From a virus, in IMG/VR virus record IMGVR_UViG_3300006793_000053, positions 1 through 49,560 of that record: 49,560 nucleotides of DNA. One strand, given 5' to 3'. Positions 39,763-48,379 of this stretch are shown one piece after another; within the stretch, counting starts at the first letter, position 1; each line of letters begins with the position of its first letter. The position numbers and the translations under genes are program-made. A model generated the notes under the pieces. The model had not been told where the DNA came from, searched no databases, and worked only from the letters and a program-made list of their open reading frames with translations.

Positions 39763-40893
39763 TTATTTTTGTAAATATTGTAAATATTTGAATATATCTG
39801 TGCGATCTTTGAAGACCTTAGGTATAGAATTAATTATTTCAGTAAATTCTTGATAGCAGGGATGTAGTTTTGATAAAATATTTTTTTCTGTATATTCTGC
39901 ATCGGACCAGTGAGAGGGTTTTCTTAAAGGTATAAAATATACATTATCTATACCAATATCGCCTAAAAATAACTTTAAAATTTTAGGTATTTCTCGAAAG
40001 TTGTCTTTTTGCAATACGAACGCGCCCATGACTGCGGGTCTATTAGGAAGTTGCATTAACCAATTTATATTGCTTAAAAGTTGATTCCAACTACTTCCAG
40101 TTCTTAATCGTTCATGTGTTTCCTTAGTTCCTGCATCAATGCTGATCTTAATATTGACAATAGAATCTTTTATTTTTAATGTGGGAATAATCGACTTCAT
40201 CATTAGTCCATTGGTTTTGAAACTATATCGATGCTCCGAGTTATATTCTAATTTGTCAATGCAATTTTTTACTGATTGACTGAAAAATGCATCACCACTT
40301 GCTCCAAATTCAATTTGTGCAGGCTTTTTATAATTGTTAATTAATTGTACTACTTTTTTATCAAGTTCTTTTATATCATTAAAATTTCTAGCAATAGTCT
40401 TGTATCTCTTTGCAACATTGTACACTGATTCTTTTCCGTGTTTCTGTATAGCTTTATATATAAGATCAGTATTGCTAAATTTGTCACTATTAAATAGTAC
40501 GTTGCCTACAGTTTTTGTATAGTTTGATAATGGGTATAAACGGCAACTAGGGCATTCTAAATTACAACTATCATCATAACCGACCACTATTTTAATTTCT
40601 TCTGGTTTTGTACCATCTACACCTTTCATTAACGTTTTATCATAGGTTTTGTCAAACCCGCAAAGAAGGTTACCACTAAGTGGAATCTTAACACAATGCT
40701 CAAATGTTTTAGAAATAGTGGTTGAATGTATAACTTTTTTAGCCAATTCAAGTTGATGAACTTCTTCAAACGAATCTATATCTAAGATGTTGCCTACGAC
40801 TTTAGGTAGATATTCGGAACAACCACAAAGATATATATCTCCGTTGGTTTCAATCTCAATAATTTGTTTTGGTATTAAGCAACATCCTGTCAT
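39763..40893 (-). CDS. Radical SAM protein with N-terminal SPASM-like region
   Basis: A 376-aa enzyme. The radical SAM cluster CNLECPSC (Cys110, 114, 117) is preceded by VVGYDDS and followed by KISIDAGTKETHERLRTGSS, a SAM/substrate barrel pattern. The first ~85 residues (CC at 4-5, ETNGDIYLCGC at 15-25, VVGNILDID then Cys67 and Cys78) resemble an auxiliary-cluster SPASM-like domain, which normally lies after the barrel. The order therefore looks permuted. Substrate unknown; peptide or sugar modification is possible. The phage ferredoxin could supply electrons. Confidence 0.8.
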   Translation of the reverse strand: MTGCCLIPKQIIEIETNGDIYLCGCSEYLPKVVGNILDIDSFEEVHQLELAKKVIHSTTISKTFEHCVKIPLSGNLLCGFDKTYDKTLMKGVDGTKPEEIKIVVGYDDSCNLECPSCRLYPLSNYTKTVGNVLFNSDKFSNTDLIYKAIQKHGKESVYNVAKRYKTIARNFNDIKELDKKVVQLINNYKKPAQIEFGASGDAFFSQSVKNCIDKLEYNSEHRYSFKTNGLMMKSIIPTLKIKDSIVNIKISIDAGTKETHERLRTGSSWNQLLSNINWLMQLPNRPAVMGAFVLQKDNFREIPKILKLFLGDIGIDNVYFIPLRKPSHWSDAEYTEKNILSKLHPCYQEFTEIINSIPKVFKDRTDIFKYLQYLQK

Positions 40894-40915
40894 AATTCGA
40901 TTTTCTCATAAAAGA

Positions 40916-40933
40916 AGAGCCCCTAGGGGCTCT
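40916..40933 (-). terminator. Rho-independent terminator
   Basis: Perfect 18-nt palindrome AGAGCCCCTAGGGGCTCT followed on the minus strand by TCTTTTATG. It lies 27 nt after the stop of the 38-aa membrane gene and 23 nt upstream of the radical SAM start. Confidence 0.75.
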
Positions 40934-40959
40934 CCATTATGAATTTTGTTAAATTCTGC

Positions 40960-41076
40960 TTATTTTTCTGAGCCTTCGCCTACGAAAGGAATGAGTTCCC
41001 ACAAACCTTGTGATTCGCCCCATAATGCGATGGCAATGACAGCTACTACGCCAATTATTAAATATTTCTTATTCAT
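40960..41076 (-). CDS. Single-helix membrane peptide (38 aa)
   Basis: 38 codons starting MNKKYLIIGVVAVIAIALWG, followed by GESQGLWELIPFVGEGSEK: a basic start, one hydrophobic helix and an acidic tail. AGGAGATAACAATG gives a strong Shine-Dalgarno. It overlaps the nucleotidyltransferase stop by 8 nt and is followed by a clear terminator. Function unknown. Confidence 0.65.
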   Translation of the reverse strand: MNKKYLIIGVVAVIAIALWGESQGLWELIPFVGEGSEK

Positions 41077-41956
41077 TGTTATCTCCTAATTTATTTCTCA
41101 TAATGTTTAAAACATTATCTGAGTAGTTACCGAACAAATCCGTAATAAATGCTTTTTGTTGATCGTTACTTAACGTAGGAAATCGTTGACGAATTTCAGT
41201 GGCGCTTGTTGCTGGCTCACCTAATACATTAAATTTGGTTGTTGGTACAGTAGTCACATAACTATGATGTTCTAGTGACCTTGCGTTATCCCACCCATTC
41301 CATTTTTGCATATGCGCTGGTTGACCATCTTTCTTAAGATTTGGACCTTTTGTGGGGAAATTGAATCTTGGATCTTCTGCCATGTCTTTTTCACTTACTA
41401 CGTATAACACAACAGTATTTTTCATATCATACTTGTTTGTAATTTCTTCTGCAACATATGGTTGTCTTGTTTGAATTACAGCATTAGGATTAATGCCTGT
41501 TAGTTTCATCATCTCTAGTTTCTCGGCAAAAGAAAACGGAGATTTGTTGGGTTCTGTTTTACCGCTAGTGGCAATATAAACGTCGGCAATGCCGCCATAT
41601 TGCTGTTTTAGGGTATTATAAACTCCGGCATGTCCTTTGTGGAAAGGATGGAATCTGCCTGGATAAACCACAACTAATTTTTCGTTTGTTGCTTCTGTTA
41701 GACTTGCTTGTATTTCAAAGTCTTGTAAGTTAATTTGTTCTACTATGAGGTCAATTTGTTCGTCTGTGAGATCTTCTGATAACGCAATCTCTACAACACT
41801 ACCCTCAGGTGTGTCATATTCAACCAAGTCAATATAATCATTTTCGTTGTCGGATTCGGTAATTACTGAATCAGTATGCGTTGCTACTACTGAGGCAAAC
41901 TCAGCAATAGACTTATTGTTTAGATCGTTTGATATTAGACGAATAAAGTTACTCAT
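41069..41956 (-). CDS. Cytidylyltransferase-like nucleotidyltransferase
   Basis: A 295-aa protein. Residues ~95-260 are a cytidylyltransferase-type Rossmann domain: VVYPGRFHPFHKGH (97-109, with HxxH-type HKGH), a long middle, KYDMKNTVVLYVVSEKDM and TSATEIRQRFP, equivalent to the ISSTxIR motif. Such enzymes join NTPs to a nicotinamide mononucleotide, sugar or pantetheine phosphate. The N-terminal ~90 acidic residues are extra. Similar domains are common in T4-like marine phages. Substrate unknown. Confidence 0.7.
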   Translation of the reverse strand: MSNFIRLISNDLNNKSIAEFASVVATHTDSVITESDNENDYIDLVEYDTPEGSVVEIALSEDLTDEQIDLIVEQINLQDFEIQASLTEATNEKLVVVYPGRFHPFHKGHAGVYNTLKQQYGGIADVYIATSGKTEPNKSPFSFAEKLEMMKLTGINPNAVIQTRQPYVAEEITNKYDMKNTVVLYVVSEKDMAEDPRFNFPTKGPNLKKDGQPAHMQKWNGWDNARSLEHHSYVTTVPTTKFNVLGEPATSATEIRQRFPTLSNDQQKAFITDLFGNYSDNVLNIMRNKLGDNNE

Positions 41957-42525
41957 TAGAAATTATATAATATTTTAGTAACAGAGCCTTCGGTCATACC
42001 AGTAACAACAGCTCTTACCCAGATAAAGTTTCCTGTAAAGTTATATCCTGTTGTGGATGTCTCAGCGGTGGCATACGTGGCAGTTGTGCCAGTAATATCA
42101 AACCAATCACTTACAGTAGGTTCTTTTACCAACGTTCCTTGTATTTTTACTGTTCCTACAAAGGCATTTAGTGTATATGCCGCTGTATGTAGGCCGTCAG
42201 TGTATCCATAGTATCCGTCTGCTTTTTGTTTTGTTCCAGTAGTTCCTTGGTAGTCTACCACAATAGTTGCGCCTTCTACTTCAGTTGTTACATCTTCTAG
42301 CACGGTCATTGTTGTTGCTGTAGATGTTCCACTTACGGTGTAAGTTCCATCATTACTTCCGCTACCTGTTATAACAACAATATCACCATCAGTGAAGTCA
42401 CTGAAAGCAATAATGCCCGTATCGCTTGTTACTAGTGTTTTATTAACAGCGTTAAATGCAACCACTGCGCCTGTCTTATTAGCAACATGTGATGTATTAG
42501 GAAGAAGTGTTAAACTGTTTGACAT
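41956..42525 (-). CDS. Virion structural-type protein
   Basis: A 189-aa, Thr/Gly/Val-rich beta protein (VAFNAVNKTLVTSDTGIIAF; GDIVVITGSGSNDGTYTVSG; GYYGYTDGLHTAAYTLNAFV) ending FTGNFIWVRAVVTGMTEGSV, typical of marine phage head or tail decoration proteins. It follows a 54-aa gene by one base and overlaps the nucleotidyltransferase start by one. A GATAAATA late-like box lies upstream. Confidence 0.7.
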   Translation of the reverse strand: MSNSLTLLPNTSHVANKTGAVVAFNAVNKTLVTSDTGIIAFSDFTDGDIVVITGSGSNDGTYTVSGTSTATTMTVLEDVTTEVEGATIVVDYQGTTGTKQKADGYYGYTDGLHTAAYTLNAFVGTVKIQGTLVKEPTVSDWFDITGTTATYATAETSTTGYNFTGNFIWVRAVVTGMTEGSVTKILYNF

Positions 42526-42526
42526 A

Positions 42527-42691
42527 TTATTCTCTTATTATTTCTATTAGTTTTCCGGCGCCAACTAGTTCTGCTACGATCGCTTCTAATCCACTTAAAA
42601 CTTCATCGTTCATTATAGGATCAATTTGAGCATCATCTTTGAGCAATTCGCTAACTTTGATGACAACCATGTCTTCGTTGATTTTGGCCAT
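42527..42691 (-). CDS. Small conserved phage protein (54 aa)
   Basis: 54 codons from MAKINEDMVVIKVSELLKDD to VGAGKLIEIIRE. A small helical protein of a type seen before structural genes in marine T4-like phages. GGAGAACAAAAATG provides the Shine-Dalgarno. The gene ends one base before the 41956-42525 start, indicating coupling. Confidence 0.65.
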   Translation of the reverse strand: MAKINEDMVVIKVSELLKDDAQIDPIMNDEVLSGLEAIVAELVGAGKLIEIIRE

Positions 42692-42715
42692 TTTTGTTCT
42701 CCGACTTGTATATTA

Positions 42716-42723
42716 TATTTATC
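42716..42723 (-). promoter_or_regulatory. Late-promoter-like box GATAAATA
   Basis: The minus strand reads GATAAATA, 25 nt before the ATG at 42691, followed by TAATATAC. It precedes a structural-type gene pair. Confidence 0.55.
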
Positions 42724-42732
42724 GTTAATATA

Positions 42733-43452
42733 CTATAAATCGGACTCGAGAACATACCTGACAACACGCTTTGGGCACTTGGTTAAAAACATATTGCACA
42801 TTGTTAAGGTGGATTCGTCCTCAACATATAAAAAACCTTGATCTAAGTATAACCCTGGTGATTTAAAATACTTTTCAGTCTTTCTAGAGAACTTTACAGC
42901 ATTGCCTTGTGCGTTACCCCATTCATACAATTGCTTTGGTATTGAATGTGATGTGGAATAGTTATTAATAATTACCTTGTATTTGTATCTGTTATGCGGC
43001 AAATTGCTAACAACCATTACATTTTTTCCTTCTAATAACGCAGGAATGCATTTTTCATTAGGACGAGATACACTAAGCAATGCATTTGGAAATGCTTCTT
43101 CTATTCTAGTATGTGATTCTAAATCGTTTGAGTATATACTTACTCGAGGATCTTGTATACGAATAAAAAGGTCCTTTGACAATCTTGCATCTCCAGTTAA
43201 ATTTGCAAACTTTAATATATCTTCTTTATTTTCGTAGTATGATTCAACAAACCGGCTATATAAAGCACGTTTCCATCCTACCTCTTTAAGATCCTGTACG
43301 TTTGCCTCTATCTCTGATTCATTATAATAGTGACGTAATACATGTATGCCTGGAATAATAAAGATAGACTTGTATAGGTATTTGTTATACCATAATTGGT
43401 AAGATTGTTCTATTTTTACAGAACCATTTATATTTTTATTGATGCTTCTCAT
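42733..43452 (-). CDS. Hypothetical protein
   Basis: A 239-aa protein beginning MRSINKNINGSVKIEQSYQL. Basic, mixed alpha/beta, with LSKDLFIRIQDPRVSIYSND and PNALLSVSRPNEKCIPALLE in the middle and an aromatic C-terminus. I do not recognise a family. It follows the PP-loop gene by 10 nt and ends before the late-like box. Confidence 0.5.
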   Translation of the reverse strand: MRSINKNINGSVKIEQSYQLWYNKYLYKSIFIIPGIHVLRHYYNESEIEANVQDLKEVGWKRALYSRFVESYYENKEDILKFANLTGDARLSKDLFIRIQDPRVSIYSNDLESHTRIEEAFPNALLSVSRPNEKCIPALLEGKNVMVVSNLPHNRYKYKVIINNYSTSHSIPKQLYEWGNAQGNAVKFSRKTEKYFKSPGLYLDQGFLYVEDESTLTMCNMFLTKCPKRVVRYVLESDL

Positions 43453-43462
43453 TATAATTTAT

Positions 43463-44641
43463 CTACAATGTTCTATCACTATCAACTGTTATTCTACTAC
43501 TATCTGCAGATATATCAGCAATTTTATAAAATTTACTATAGCAACCCGTTAGTCCACTCATTACAGAATTATTAATAAAGTGACGGCCGCCTAATTGTCT
43601 TTCTACTTCCTTTATACTAGCAAACCACTGCTTTTTAGTTTCTTTAGTTTTTGCAGAATCAAAAACCCATTTTAAAGTTTCAGATGCAATAGGATTTGAT
43701 GGTTTTTTGATTTGCCAAACGTTTTTATTCCACATGGGATATATAACAGGTATAATCAGTCTTTCTTGAATCTCTCTGTTGTAGGAAGCTAAATGATTTA
43801 TATTCGTTAACTCGTGTAGTCTGTTTGTTTCTTTTAAAGATTTATATATCATATGTGCTTGCTTTATCACTATCTCTGGCATATTGGGGCTCCAATAAAA
43901 GAAATCACAATTTTCATACCTATGAAGAAAGCCTATTAATGAATCAATAAATGCAACATAAATGCTATGGTCGTCTCTTAAAAGTCTAGGCTTGTCTACA
44001 CCAAATACAAATCCTCGTTTTTTGCCTTTCCATTCGGATTCATCATCGAACATAACGGTATTAGGCTGATCCCGCCCGCCGAGCGTGTAAGCGGTCTCCC
44101 CTATGCCTTGCCATTTTTCCCACATCCAATCAGGGTCTTTATAAGATGCTACCACTGAATCAGTGTAATCAAACTTTGTAATTTTAAATTTGTGTGTCTT
44201 CTGTAATTCCTTAATCACTGGCATCGCATTATGCAACGTTTCACGGCTATAATATCCTGGCTCTCTGTCAAATCTTAATTTTTTAATAACTTCCTCTTCT
44301 GCTTTGAAAGCACCGTATATAAGAATCTCGTCGATCTTAATATTATTATTGATAAATGCTTGTAGAACTGTATGACTATCAGCACCACCGCTATAACATA
44401 ACACTAAATGGTCATACTGTTCGCGTAATTGCAATGCTCTTTGTTTATATAGTTCTAAAATAGAAACTGGTGGCTCGTCTTGCCAACGGGCTTTACTAAA
44501 CATGTCTTCGTGATAATCCCAATGTAAATGGTGATCCCCAGGTATACTATTAAGTTCCAAACAAGCTTCAAGTTTACTTTTAAAGTGATTACTGCCAACC
44601 TTATAAAATCCTTTATGGTTATATCTATATTCTTTTTTCAT
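43463..44641 (-). CDS. PP-loop ATP pyrophosphatase family protein
   Basis: A 392-aa protein with the N-type PP-loop LVLCYSGGADSHTVLQAF (about residues 80-97, SGGxDS). The family adenylates a carboxyl or thio-acceptor and includes QueC, GuaA, AsnB and tRNA thiolases. Further blocks are FDYTDSVVASYKDPDWMWEK and FYWSPNMPEIVIKQAHMIYK. It lacks the QueC C-terminal CxxCxxC zinc motif and is far longer than QueC (~230 aa), so QueC identity is unlikely. Substrate unknown; it lies beside the ClpA gene. Confidence 0.75.
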   Translation of the reverse strand: MKKEYRYNHKGFYKVGSNHFKSKLEACLELNSIPGDHHLHWDYHEDMFSKARWQDEPPVSILELYKQRALQLREQYDHLVLCYSGGADSHTVLQAFINNNIKIDEILIYGAFKAEEEVIKKLRFDREPGYYSRETLHNAMPVIKELQKTHKFKITKFDYTDSVVASYKDPDWMWEKWQGIGETAYTLGGRDQPNTVMFDDESEWKGKKRGFVFGVDKPRLLRDDHSIYVAFIDSLIGFLHRYENCDFFYWSPNMPEIVIKQAHMIYKSLKETNRLHELTNINHLASYNREIQERLIIPVIYPMWNKNVWQIKKPSNPIASETLKWVFDSAKTKETKKQWFASIKEVERQLGGRHFINNSVMSGLTGCYSKFYKIADISADSSRITVDSDRTL

Positions 44642-44645
44642 TTTC

Positions 44646-46955
44646 TCAGTCAGTTGATTCAGGCTTAAATTGATCTAATACAATAACACCTTCATTATTT
44701 ACAACTTCGTCTGGTAACGTTTGTTGTTCTTTTTCACCGCTAATGTCAAATTTAACATTTTCTTCATCGTCTAAATCTACTTCTATAATAGCATTTCTTA
44801 TGTTATCAAAAAGTATCTTTTGTGCCAACGGAGTTTTAATCTTGTCATTAATAACTCTACTCAGTGGCCTGGCACCCATCTTTGGATTCCAGCCTTTATC
44901 TAACAAATACTCTTTCATAGTTTGTGTTGGTTTAACTAAAATATTCTTTTCCAGCAGTAATGTATTTAACTCTCCTATGAACTTGTCGACAATTAATAGC
45001 ATATCGTCTTTATCTAACTTATTAAATTTAATAATAGCATCGAGTCTGTTTCTAAATTCCGGAGGGAAGAATGTTTCGATTGCTTTGTCATCCTCGCCTT
45101 CTTTTTCTAAAGTGCCAAAACCAATACTATTACGTTCCATATCAGCCGCACCTAAGTTTGACGTCATAACAAGAATGATATTACGCATATCAACACGTTT
45201 GCCATTACTACCACTCAAATAACCATTATCCATTATTTGTAACATAACATTAGCAACATCTGGATGCGCTTTTTCAATTTCGTCTAGTAGCAATACTGCG
45301 TGTGGATCTTTCTCAACATCGTTTAGCAGTTTACCACCAGCCATTTCGGAATCCTCAAAGCCAACATATCCAGGAGGAGCACCAATAAGTTTAGCAACTG
45401 TATGCTTTTCTTGATACTCACTCATGTCATAACGCAACAGTTTTACATTTAATAAGTGTGATAATTGTTTACATAATTCTGTTTTACCAACACCAGTAGG
45501 CCCAGTAAATAAAAACGAAGCAGTTGGCTTATTTAAATCTTTAAGTCCTGCTTTAGCGATGTAGACTTTCTCACATAACTTATCAACAGCATTGTCTTGT
45601 CCGAAAATAACGTCTTTAAGGTTGCCTTTAAGATTCACAACGTTCTCAGTTTTTTCAGAACGAAGTTGATCAATAGGCATACGAGCAATTTTACTTACTT
45701 GTTGTAGAATATCTTCTTTAGTAATAACAGTATCTTTACTACCACTCACTCTGCGTTTCGCGCAAGCAGTATCAATAAGATCAATAGCCTTGTCTGGTAG
45801 TTTTTTATCCGTGATAAACTTAATACTCTTATCAACTGCTGTCTCTATTGCCTCGTTGTGTATTTCAAGACTATGGAATTTTTCATAATACTTTTTAATA
45901 CCTTGTAAAATATCCACAGCATCGTCGCGTGATGGTTCATCAATAACTAGTCTAAAGAATCTACGCATCAACGCTCTATCTTTCTCAAAACTTTTTCTAA
46001 AGTCTTCCCAAGTTGTGCTCGCAATAACTTTAATTGCTCCGCGTGATAACGCAGGTTTTATCATATTGCTAAAATCAACACCACCTTGGCTGCCGGTCTG
46101 ACCAGCACCACTCATCATGTGTGCCTCATCAATGAACAATATTGCGTTATTTACTTTTTCCAGTGCGTGTAAAATATGTTTAATCTTTTCTTCAAAGTCA
46201 CCTCTATACTTACTGCCAGCAAGTAATGAGCCAATCTCTAAACTAAAAATAGTATTTCCGAGTAGGTTTTGCGGAACATCTTCGTGCTGTATGCGATATG
46301 CTAATCCTTCTACAACTGCTGTTTTACCAACACCTGCATCGCCTACCATAATAACATTGTTCTTTGTTTTTCGAGCAAGTGTTTCAGCAATATCGTTGAT
46401 CTCTGACTGCCTTCCGATAACCGGATCAATCTTTTCTTCATCGACCAGGTTGTTTAAATTAGTGCAATACTCTTCAAGTATCTGTAACGCTCTGTCTTGT
46501 ATACCTTGGTTATCATTCGGACCGCAATAAGTTTTGTTATAAAATTCAATAAGATCCTCAGGCAGAACTCCGTATTTCCTCATAATCCATGAAGCATAAG
46601 AACTATGTTCGTTAGTAATACTGACGTATAGATCTATTGTTTGGAACTTTTGTCTGCCGCTAAACAATACTTGTGTAAATGCTCTACTAAAAATTCTTTC
46701 TAGTGCGTGTGTTTTCTTTGGACGCACTTCTGTTACATCTACAATATCCTCAAAACGAGATTCAAGTATACTTTCAAGTTCGTTAACTAAATTATTGTAA
46801 TCAACGCCAAACTCTTCTAGCATTGTTTTAAAGTTTTTTGTTCTTAATAATGATAACAGTAGATGTTCAGTTGCAACAAACTTATGATTGTAGTCTAACG
46901 CAATTTCCATTGCTTCTTCTACTATTGCTTCTATCTCAGGGTTTTGATCAAACAT
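44646..46955 (-). CDS. clpA: ClpA-type AAA+ unfoldase
   Basis: A 769-aa double-AAA protein. The Clp-N domain occupies 1-145. AAA1 has Walker A GDAGVGKTAV (205-213) and Walker B ILFIDEAHM (272-278). The pore loop SKYRGDFEEK is at 248-257. There is no ClpB-like middle domain between 400 and 430. AAA2 has GPTGVGKTEL (485-493), the pore loop GYVG (529-532) and LLLDEIEKAH (555-564). The loop NSIGFGTLE (609-617) has IGF, the ClpP-docking tripeptide of ClpA/ClpX. Thus it can form a ClpAP protease with the phage ClpP. It overlaps the deformylase gene by 8 nt. Confidence 0.93.
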   Translation of the reverse strand: MFDQNPEIEAIVEEAMEIALDYNHKFVATEHLLLSLLRTKNFKTMLEEFGVDYNNLVNELESILESRFEDIVDVTEVRPKKTHALERIFSRAFTQVLFSGRQKFQTIDLYVSITNEHSSYASWIMRKYGVLPEDLIEFYNKTYCGPNDNQGIQDRALQILEEYCTNLNNLVDEEKIDPVIGRQSEINDIAETLARKTKNNVIMVGDAGVGKTAVVEGLAYRIQHEDVPQNLLGNTIFSLEIGSLLAGSKYRGDFEEKIKHILHALEKVNNAILFIDEAHMMSGAGQTGSQGGVDFSNMIKPALSRGAIKVIASTTWEDFRKSFEKDRALMRRFFRLVIDEPSRDDAVDILQGIKKYYEKFHSLEIHNEAIETAVDKSIKFITDKKLPDKAIDLIDTACAKRRVSGSKDTVITKEDILQQVSKIARMPIDQLRSEKTENVVNLKGNLKDVIFGQDNAVDKLCEKVYIAKAGLKDLNKPTASFLFTGPTGVGKTELCKQLSHLLNVKLLRYDMSEYQEKHTVAKLIGAPPGYVGFEDSEMAGGKLLNDVEKDPHAVLLLDEIEKAHPDVANVMLQIMDNGYLSGSNGKRVDMRNIILVMTSNLGAADMERNSIGFGTLEKEGEDDKAIETFFPPEFRNRLDAIIKFNKLDKDDMLLIVDKFIGELNTLLLEKNILVKPTQTMKEYLLDKGWNPKMGARPLSRVINDKIKTPLAQKILFDNIRNAIIEVDLDDEENVKFDISGEKEQQTLPDEVVNNEGVIVLDQFKPESTD

Positions 46956-47400
46956 TGTTTTCTCTCTCGTGAAAAGTTATACCATCTAGATGGTCTAGTT
47001 CATGCATAAAGCATCTTGCAGACAATCCTTGTAAATCCATTCTTTTTTCGTTGCCTAAATAATCATAAAATTTTACTTTAATAGAATTAGGACGATTTAC
47101 TTCTATTATTTCTCCTGGAAAACTTAAACATCCTTCTTGTCCTAGTTCGCATTCATTGCTTTCTTCTTCTATGGATGGATTAAAACAATACATAAATCCA
47201 TCCTTTAAATCTTCGCCATACATAACAAACAATCGCTTGCTTACACCTACTTGAGGCGCGGCTAGACCAATGCCTTTGTTTTCAACCATAAAAGAAATCA
47301 TATCCACTGCCAACTTTTGTAGTTGGAATGGCTTATTAAATTTTACTTCTTTAGCTTTATTCCGTAGAACTCTTTTAGTAAGTTTAAGTTTTCGCTCCAT
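46948..47400 (-). CDS. def: Peptide deformylase
   Basis: Removes the N-terminal formyl group from nascent proteins. The 150-aa protein has all three motifs: GIGLAAPQVG (43-52), EGCLSFP with Cys91 (89-95) and HELDHLDG with the metal residues His133, Glu134 and His137. Phage copies are known in marine myoviruses and are usually compact and active. It lies between dnaJ and clpA, overlapping clpA by 8 nt, suggesting a linked protein-processing module. Confidence 0.93.
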   Translation of the reverse strand: MERKLKLTKRVLRNKAKEVKFNKPFQLQKLAVDMISFMVENKGIGLAAPQVGVSKRLFVMYGEDLKDGFMYCFNPSIEEESNECELGQEGCLSFPGEIIEVNRPNSIKVKFYDYLGNEKRMDLQGLSARCFMHELDHLDGITFHERENNV

Positions 47401-47408
47401 AATAATAT

Positions 47409-48278
47409 TTAGTTTATATTTTTTAGTATGTCTTGTATTAGATTCTGTTGTTCTGTTGTCAAGTTTGTTGGTATGCTTATTTTTAATTCTACTAATAAAT
47501 CTCCGTAGACGTTACTGTCCATAATGGGCATACCTTGTCCTCGTAAAACCATTTTTTGCCCGGGTTGAGTGCCATTAGGTATTTTAACTTTTAGTTCTTT
47601 TTCTGTTAATGTTTTAATAATTTTCTCTGTGCCAAGCATTGCTTCAAAGCAGGTTAGGTTTATAACTGTAAATAAATTTTGTCCGCTTCTTTCATAGTGC
47701 GGATCGTTTATTACATCAATGGCTATTAACAAATCACCAGCAGGTGCTCCATTTGCCGCGTTATCTCCTAACCCGCGCATACGCATTGTTTGCCCTGCTA
47801 TGACACCTTTTGGTATTTGAACGTCTAACGTTTTCGTTTCACTGCCGGCGGTATACTTTACTCTCTTATTACTGCCTTCATATGCTTCTCGTAATGACAC
47901 GTTTATTTTTATGTGAATATTTCTATTACGAGTTTGCTGGCGGCGTTGTCTAAAAGGACTCTCTCCGCTTCCAAACATTTCGCCAAATATATCTTCTACA
48001 TTAAACGGGTATTCAGCATCACCTGTAGACCATACATGTGGGCCATGGCCAAAGTTATGAGCGTGTGGTGCTCCATACTTTCGTAAATGATCATACTCTG
48101 TTCGCTTATCGCTTGATAGCACATCGTTTGCTTCGTTTATTTCTTTAAACTTGTCAGCATTACCCCCTTTATCTGGGTGGTTTTGTTGTGCTAACTTACG
48201 ATATGCTTTTTTAATCGTGGAGGCATCCGCATCTTCACTAACGCCAAGTATGTTATAGTAGTCTTTATTTGGATCCAT
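47409..48278 (-). CDS. dnaJ: DnaJ/CbpA-type Hsp40 co-chaperone
   Basis: A 289-aa type II J-protein. The J domain is at 1-70 with the HPD triad (His34-Pro-Asp36) that triggers Hsp70 ATPase. A Gly-poor linker, then the C-terminal substrate domain (IHIKINVSLREAYEGSNKRV; VQIPKGVIAGQTMRMRGLGD; VKIPNGTQPGQKMVLRGQGM). The Cys-rich zinc domain of DnaJ is missing, as in CbpA. Acts with host DnaK to fold or remodel proteins; phages can recruit host chaperones this way. A promoter -10 lies only 10 nt before the ATG, with no Shine-Dalgarno. Confidence 0.93.
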   Translation of the reverse strand: MDPNKDYYNILGVSEDADASTIKKAYRKLAQQNHPDKGGNADKFKEINEANDVLSSDKRTEYDHLRKYGAPHAHNFGHGPHVWSTGDAEYPFNVEDIFGEMFGSGESPFRQRRQQTRNRNIHIKINVSLREAYEGSNKRVKYTAGSETKTLDVQIPKGVIAGQTMRMRGLGDNAANGAPAGDLLIAIDVINDPHYERSGQNLFTVINLTCFEAMLGTEKIIKTLTEKELKVKIPNGTQPGQKMVLRGQGMPIMDSNVYGDLLVELKISIPTNLTTEQQNLIQDILKNIN

Positions 48279-48288
48279 ATACTACATA

Positions 48289-48317
48289 ATTATAGCATAA
48301 AGTAAAGGAAAAGTCTA
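48289..48317 (-). promoter_or_regulatory. Sigma70-like promoter of dnaJ-def-clpA
   Basis: Minus strand: -35 TAGACT (48312-48317), 17-nt spacer, -10 TATAAT (48289-48294). The predicted leader is about 3-4 nt. The dnaJ, def and clpA genes follow without a gap, so it probably drives the proteostasis genes. Confidence 0.65.
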
Positions 48318-48379
48318 TTTTTTAACTATACAATGTATCAATTGGAACCCAGGCAGTTCCTGAGTTAGCATATGTTTTA

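Noticed and set aside
43463-44641. QueC identity for the PP-loop protein
   Set aside because: It has SGGADS but is about 160 residues longer than QueC and lacks the C-terminal CxxCxxC zinc motif.
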